A stretch of DNA of 15,475 nt. Origin: an uncultured Actinomyces sp. GTDB lineage: Bacteria > Actinomycetota > Actinomycetes > Actinomycetales > Actinomycetaceae. This document shows, piece after piece, positions 12,986-15,475 of the stretch. The stretch is taken from positions 1 through 15,475 of the forward strand of contig CAJZDJ010000044.1 in the NCBI GenBank assembly GCA_915063485.1. Direction: 5' to 3'. The stretch's first letter is position 1. Every line of letters starts with the position of its first letter. A program made the translations under genes and the position numbers. Under the pieces are notes generated by a model. It did no database searches, was not told the DNA's origin, and saw nothing but the letters and a program-made list of their open reading frames with translations.

Positions 12986-13582
12986 GGCTCTTCGCATTTG
13001 AGGGTGTAGGTGTTGTGGGCGGGGTTGGGCGCGTCGTGGCCGGGTAGGGGTCGAGGTCTTCCGATGATGGCGATTCCTACACCGTCCATCTGAAAGACCT
13101 CGACATGTCCAATGCTATCTTTGATCGCCTCGATCTGAGCGCGTTCGCTCGCCTGGATGGCCTGGGGTTGGAGGTGAGGGGTCAGCGCGTTGAGCCCGAC
13201 CATGCAGTGTTGGCGTGACGTATTACTGGTGAGGACCGGTGGGGTCGACGCTGCGGGTGCCAGGGCATTTCTCGTGACACGGTGGTCAGGTGCTTGGCTC
13301 ACGTACCCTGCGAGTGGCGCCACACCCCGTATGGGGACAGGTACGTCACCGTCATCTTGGATTTGACGCCCGTCAACGATCGCAGTGACCCCTCCCGGCT
13401 CTTGGACATGGTCCCGGGTCGCTCCAAGCAGGTCTTCAAAACCTGGCTGGCCTCCCAGCCTCACACCTGGCACGAGGGCGGTCATGGACCCCTTCCACGT
13501 CGTACACCTCGCCGGGGATGCTCTAGATGAGTGCCGCAGACGCACCAGGCAAGAACTCCACCATCGACGCGGGCGTGCCTAG
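12986..13582 (+). mobile_element. Remnant of an ISL3-family insertion sequence
   Basis: The left boundary is set by GGCTCTTCGCATTTGAGGGTG at 12986, which looks like the GGCTCTTC-type terminal inverted repeat of actinobacterial ISL3 elements (family pattern recalled, not searched). The transposase relic follows. No matching right-end repeat (GAAGAGCC) is seen downstream, so the element is truncated there. The stretch 12865-12985 before it holds only a small hairpin (GAGGGG 12867-12872, CCCCTC 12876-12881) and no gene. Confidence 0.65.
13105..13582 (+). pseudogene. Decayed ISL3-family transposase
   Basis: From ATG 13105 the frame reads FARLDGLGLEVRGQRVEPDH and AVLA, then TGA at 13216-13218 where the family has a Cys (TGC to TGA). 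The same frame continues as a Zn-ribbon-like RRCGCQGISRDTVVRCLAHV. It then jumps from the HVP-EWR block straight to HTPYGDRYVTVILDLTPVND and RLLDMVPGRSKQVFKTWLAS, so roughly 100 residues are deleted in frame, probably at a shared Trp-Arg codon pair. Near 13478 a second deletion shifts the frame; VVHLAGDALDECRRR (frame of ATG 13484) is the DDE-domain segment that follows. The sequence ends at TAG 13580-13582 far short of a full transposase of about 430 aa. Inactive. Reading the long opposite-strand frame here as a gene is not supported. Confidence 0.8.
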
Positions 13583-13629
13583 CTCCCTCACAGAAATCAT
13601 CACACTGGGAAGAACACTCAGTCGAATCA

Positions 13630-13650
13630 AATGATGCTGTTAATGATGCT
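13630..13650 (+). promoter_or_regulatory. Direct repeat upstream of vapB
   Basis: AATGATGCT occurs at 13630-13638 and 13642-13650, start to start 12 bp, about 22 bp before the vapB start. VapB proteins bind repeats in their own promoter, so this is a candidate operator; no clear -35/-10 pair was fixed. Confidence 0.4.
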
Positions 13651-13671
13651 ATCCTGAATGTGGAGGTAGCT

Positions 13672-13866
13672 ATGAGAACCACTGTGACACTCGATGATGA
13701 CCTGCTTGCACGCGCCGAGGAACTCACTGGGATCAGTGAACGTTCCGCGTTGATCAGGGACGCGGTGGAACTCCTTGTCCGGATTGAGACGGGACGGCAG
13801 CTCGCTGCGCTCGGTGGCAGTGATCAGGCGGCGGAGGCTGCGCCGCGGGGCCGTAGGCGCGCATGA
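13672..13866 (+). CDS. vapB: VapB-type antitoxin
   Basis: A 64 aa protein. MRTTVTLDDDLLARAEELTG followed by SERSALIRDAVELLVRIE is the ribbon-helix-helix DNA-binding fold of VapB antitoxins; the Arg-rich tail (RGRRRA) presumably wraps the toxin's active site. GGAGG lies 5 nt before the ATG. The ATG of vapC overlaps its TGA stop. It would repress its own operon and neutralise VapC. It lies 89 bp past the ISL3 remnant, so the pair may have come in with mobile DNA. Confidence 0.92.
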   Translation: MRTTVTLDDDLLARAEELTGISERSALIRDAVELLVRIETGRQLAALGGSDQAAEAAPRGRRRA

Positions 13867-14234
13867 GAGTCCGCGTCGACACGAACATCTGGATTGATCA
13901 CCTACGAAAAACTGAGCCGGTCCTGGTCGACCTGCTCGAGCGCGACCAGGTGTGCGTGCACCAGAGCGTCATCACCGAGCTCGCGTTGGGGAATCTCAAG
14001 GACCGGTCGGTCTTCCTGAAGGCGATCGAGCGCCTCATGGTCCTTCGCAACGTCGATGATCAGGGGGTCCGGCACCTCGTAGAGAAGCGGCGGCTGTGGG
14101 GCAGGGGGCTCAGTGCTGTCGATGCGGCGCTCCTGGCGAGCGTCGTCGTGACCCCCGGCGTGTCTCTGTGGACGCGCGATAAGCGCCTGCGTCAAGCCGC
14201 ACATGACGTGGGTGTGTTAGCGGAGCTTGACTGA
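13863..14234 (+). CDS. vapC: VapC-type PIN-domain ribonuclease toxin
   Basis: A 123 aa PIN-domain endoribonuclease, Mg-dependent, of the class that usually cuts tRNA or rRNA. Acidic active-site residues are visible: D6 in VRVDTNIWIDHL, E39 in SVITELALGNL, D86 in LSAVDAALLAS and D104 in WTRDKRLRQAA. Length is normal and no lesion is seen, so it appears functional. It starts inside the vapB stop (ATGA). A terminator-like hairpin follows 18 bp after the stop. Confidence 0.93.
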   Translation: MRVRVDTNIWIDHLRKTEPVLVDLLERDQVCVHQSVITELALGNLKDRSVFLKAIERLMVLRNVDDQGVRHLVEKRRLWGRGLSAVDAALLASVVVTPGVSLWTRDKRLRQAAHDVGVLAELD

Positions 14235-14252
14235 GGTTCGCATTCTGACGAG

Positions 14253-14289
14253 GCCGGGGCGCGCGGGAGCGTGGCCCGGCGTTGCTTTT
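14253..14289 (+). terminator. Probable rho-independent terminator of vapBC
   Basis: The stem GCCGGG (14253-14258) pairs with CCCGGC (14275-14280), with a partly paired GC-rich interior, and is followed by GTTGCTTTT. It lies just after vapC. Confidence 0.6.
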
Positions 14290-14390
14290 GGGGCAGAGTT
14301 TGCTGTGAGGGAGCAGCGGAGGGCAGGGAAGTCCTCTGGCTGCTCGGTGGGAAGCACTGGTGTGTGCCTACTCCTCTGTGATGAGCTGGT

Positions 14391-14516
14391 TTAGATAGTG
14401 TCATCCCCATCGGGGTGGTGCGAGAGTGTCGGATGCTTGGTTGGATTCGTTGCAGCGTTGATCTCGGCTTGCTCGAGCTCGCGCAGGGTGACTCCCTGTG
14501 CGTTTCTCCAATACAT
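14391..14516 (-). CDS. Possible 41 aa small protein
   Basis: A short frame beginning MYWRNAQGVTLRELEQAEIN and ending HHPDGDDTI. AGGTGG lies 4 nt before the ATG, and TTGCTT/TACGAT with 16-bp spacing is a possible promoter between it and the divergent small gene at 14568. The N-terminal amphipathic helix and acidic tail look antitoxin-like, but I recognise no family; it could be a gene remnant or chance frame. The stretch 14290-14390 beside it shows nothing further. Confidence 0.35.
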   Translation of the reverse strand: MYWRNAQGVTLRELEQAEINAATNPTKHPTLSHHPDGDDTI

Positions 14517-14567
14517 CTTGCCACCTATCGTAAAATCGAGTAGAACTCAAGCAAAGGAGGTAGCCAA

Positions 14568-14732
14568 ATGGACACCTACAAAAGCGCTGACGGCGTCGTT
14601 TTCACTGATGAAGACATAGAACAGTGGGCGCTAGAAGCAGAATCAGACACGGGCTACGCAGGCAAACACCTTAGCCCCTCAATTGCCGGTAAACCTATAA
14701 GCTCATTTGCAACCAAACAAACTTCTAATTAA
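14568..14732 (+). CDS. Small antitoxin-like protein, 54 aa, without a toxin gene
   Basis: It starts at an ATG with a near-perfect AAGGAGG 7 nt upstream and ends at TAA. The sequence MDTYKSADGVVFTDEDIEQW then ALEAESDTGYAGKHLSPS and AGKPIS resembles short actinobacterial antitoxin-type proteins with an FTDEDIExWAxEAE core and a GRP/GKP tail (recalled pattern, not searched). The toxin expected downstream is absent: the next 147 bp have no gene and then the convergent lipoprotein gene begins. TAAAAT at 14531-14536 could be its -10 box. Orphan antitoxin or solitary small regulator are both possible. Confidence 0.6.
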   Translation: MDTYKSADGVVFTDEDIEQWALEAESDTGYAGKHLSPSIAGKPISSFATKQTSN

Positions 14733-14825
14733 ACCTTACAACGTAGTCAACAAGTGAAATTACAGCTTATTATGTACATGCTGCATTAATTATTTAAACA
14801 ATCAGAATACACTGAAAACAAAAGC

Positions 14826-14855
14826 GTGGGGACACCAGACTCCTGGTGTCCCCAC
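14826..14855 (-). terminator. Strong rho-independent terminator of the lipoprotein gene
   Basis: A perfect 13-bp stem GTGGGGACACCAG / CTGGTGTCCCCAC with a 4-nt loop. On the minus strand it is followed by GCTTTTGTTTTC, a U-rich tail, 24 bp after the lipoprotein stop. On the plus strand no T-run follows directly, though TAGTTTTAAG comes later. The rest of 14733-14825 is AT-rich with no gene. Confidence 0.9.
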
Positions 14856-14879
14856 AAACAAGCTAGTTTTAAGCTTGAC

Positions 14880-15458
14880 CTACTTGGTGATAGTGAACTC
14901 GTAAAAGTCAGTGCCATGCACAAACTTAACTGTGCGCTTATCTTCGCTCAGCCTTATTTCAGAAACAGTACGGCCATAAATGTCATCTTTAGTGTCGCTT
15001 TGAATGAAGTAGGGTATCCCACTGTCTGGGTAGCGTGCAACAGTCCAGTATTTTAGTTTGTGCGGCAAAAAGCACTGCTCTGCGTTTTCCCCGCTGATCT
15101 GCCAAGTCTTGTCAGCGTTAAGCACTAAAGTCACATCAGCACATTTATCAGTACCAACTAGCTTAACCCCGGTAATAGCAGCCTCAACCTCTTTAACCCC
15201 CTTATCTGCTTTTGCGTTGTCGCTAGCCACCTTATCGTTGGCTGCTTTAGCGTCAGCTAGAACGCTTTTAATCGCTGCCGAGTCAGGGGCCACAGTCAAC
15301 CGCTGCTTATAGTCTTTAACCTGGTCCTTTTCCAAGTTGGTCATAGACGAAAGCGAAGCATAAGCCTGCGCCCTATCATCCGAGACACTATTACCACAGC
15401 CAGACAACGCTAACGTAGCGCACATAACCATGGCCATAAACATCGACAATTTCTTCAT
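14880..15458 (-). CDS. Secreted lipoprotein of unknown function
   Basis: A 192 aa protein with a lipoprotein signal peptide: MKKLSMFMAMVMCATLALSG then Cys21, giving the lipobox L-S-G-C. It should be lipid-anchored on the outer face of the membrane. After a short polar region, residues about 55-95 (SAAIKSVLADAKAANDKVAS and on) form an Ala/Lys/Asp-rich helix resembling coiled-coil stalks. The C-terminal part, about 97-192, is a compact beta-rich domain with two Cys (KCADVTLVLNADKTW, AEQCFLPHKL) that could form a disulfide, ending RTVKFVHGTDFYEFTITK. AAGGGG lies 8 nt before the ATG. No enzymatic motif is visible. It stands alone and has its own strong terminator. Confidence 0.85.
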   Translation of the reverse strand: MKKLSMFMAMVMCATLALSGCGNSVSDDRAQAYASLSSMTNLEKDQVKDYKQRLTVAPDSAAIKSVLADAKAANDKVASDNAKADKGVKEVEAAITGVKLVGTDKCADVTLVLNADKTWQISGENAEQCFLPHKLKYWTVARYPDSGIPYFIQSDTKDDIYGRTVSEIRLSEDKRTVKFVHGTDFYEFTITK

Positions 15459-15475
15459 CGAATTACCCCTTCCGA

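Noticed and set aside
12862..13545. Long open frame of 227 codons on the minus strand
   Set aside because: It is the antisense of the ISL3 transposase relic, whose protein similarity is on the plus strand; the minus-strand product is low in recognisable structure.

Overview
The window looks like the chromosome of a moderately GC-rich actinobacterium. The evidence is a GC-rich third-position bias in most genes, frequent Ala/Pro/Ser/Gly low-complexity linkers, and an ISL3-type transposase relic and VapBC pair of actinobacterial flavour. An Actinomycetaceae-like host is a guess, and no gene here fixes the genus.

Left part (1-4814), ADP-ribose biology. The 3' end of a TetR-type regulator is followed by an ADP-ribosylglycohydrolase (DraG/ARH family). 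An HxlR-type regulator with one cysteine faces an operon of three genes: an NAD(P)-binding oxidoreductase, a class M sirtuin (SirTM, a protein ADP-ribosyltransferase) and a zinc-type macrodomain ADP-ribosyl hydrolase. A large composite inverted repeat lies between the HxlR gene and the operon. Two hydrolases and one transferase suggest reversible protein ADP-ribosylation, probably under electrophile or redox control.

Middle part (4815-7519, all minus strand), in transcription order: a free-standing TNT-type NADase domain protein; a coupled gene that may encode its immunity protein; a 183-bp spacer with five 22-bp iteron-like repeats; a coiled-coil protein ending in a ribosomal L7/L12-like domain; and two tandem paralogs of an unrecognised 132-137 aa family. 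This is the least explained stretch of the window.

Right part (7520-15475), toxin-antitoxin and defence genes. A VbhA-like antitoxin and a Fic toxin are followed within 10 bp by a UvrA-like double ABC ATPase that lacks the UvrB-binding domain. Then come an AT-richer AbiEi/AbiEii toxin-antitoxin pair with a clear operator-promoter, a decayed ISL3 transposase, a VapBC pair, an orphan antitoxin-like small protein, and a lipoprotein with a strong terminator.

The strongest novelty leads are: (1) the Fic/antitoxin pair, in which both partners of the canonical inhibitory salt bridge appear to be missing; (2) the intracellular-looking TNT NADase with its partner gene and the adjacent L12-like/paralog unit; (3) the HxlR-controlled SirTM/macrodomain operon, which lacks the usual lipoylation partners; and (4) the repeat arrays that straddle stop codons on the minus-strand block.
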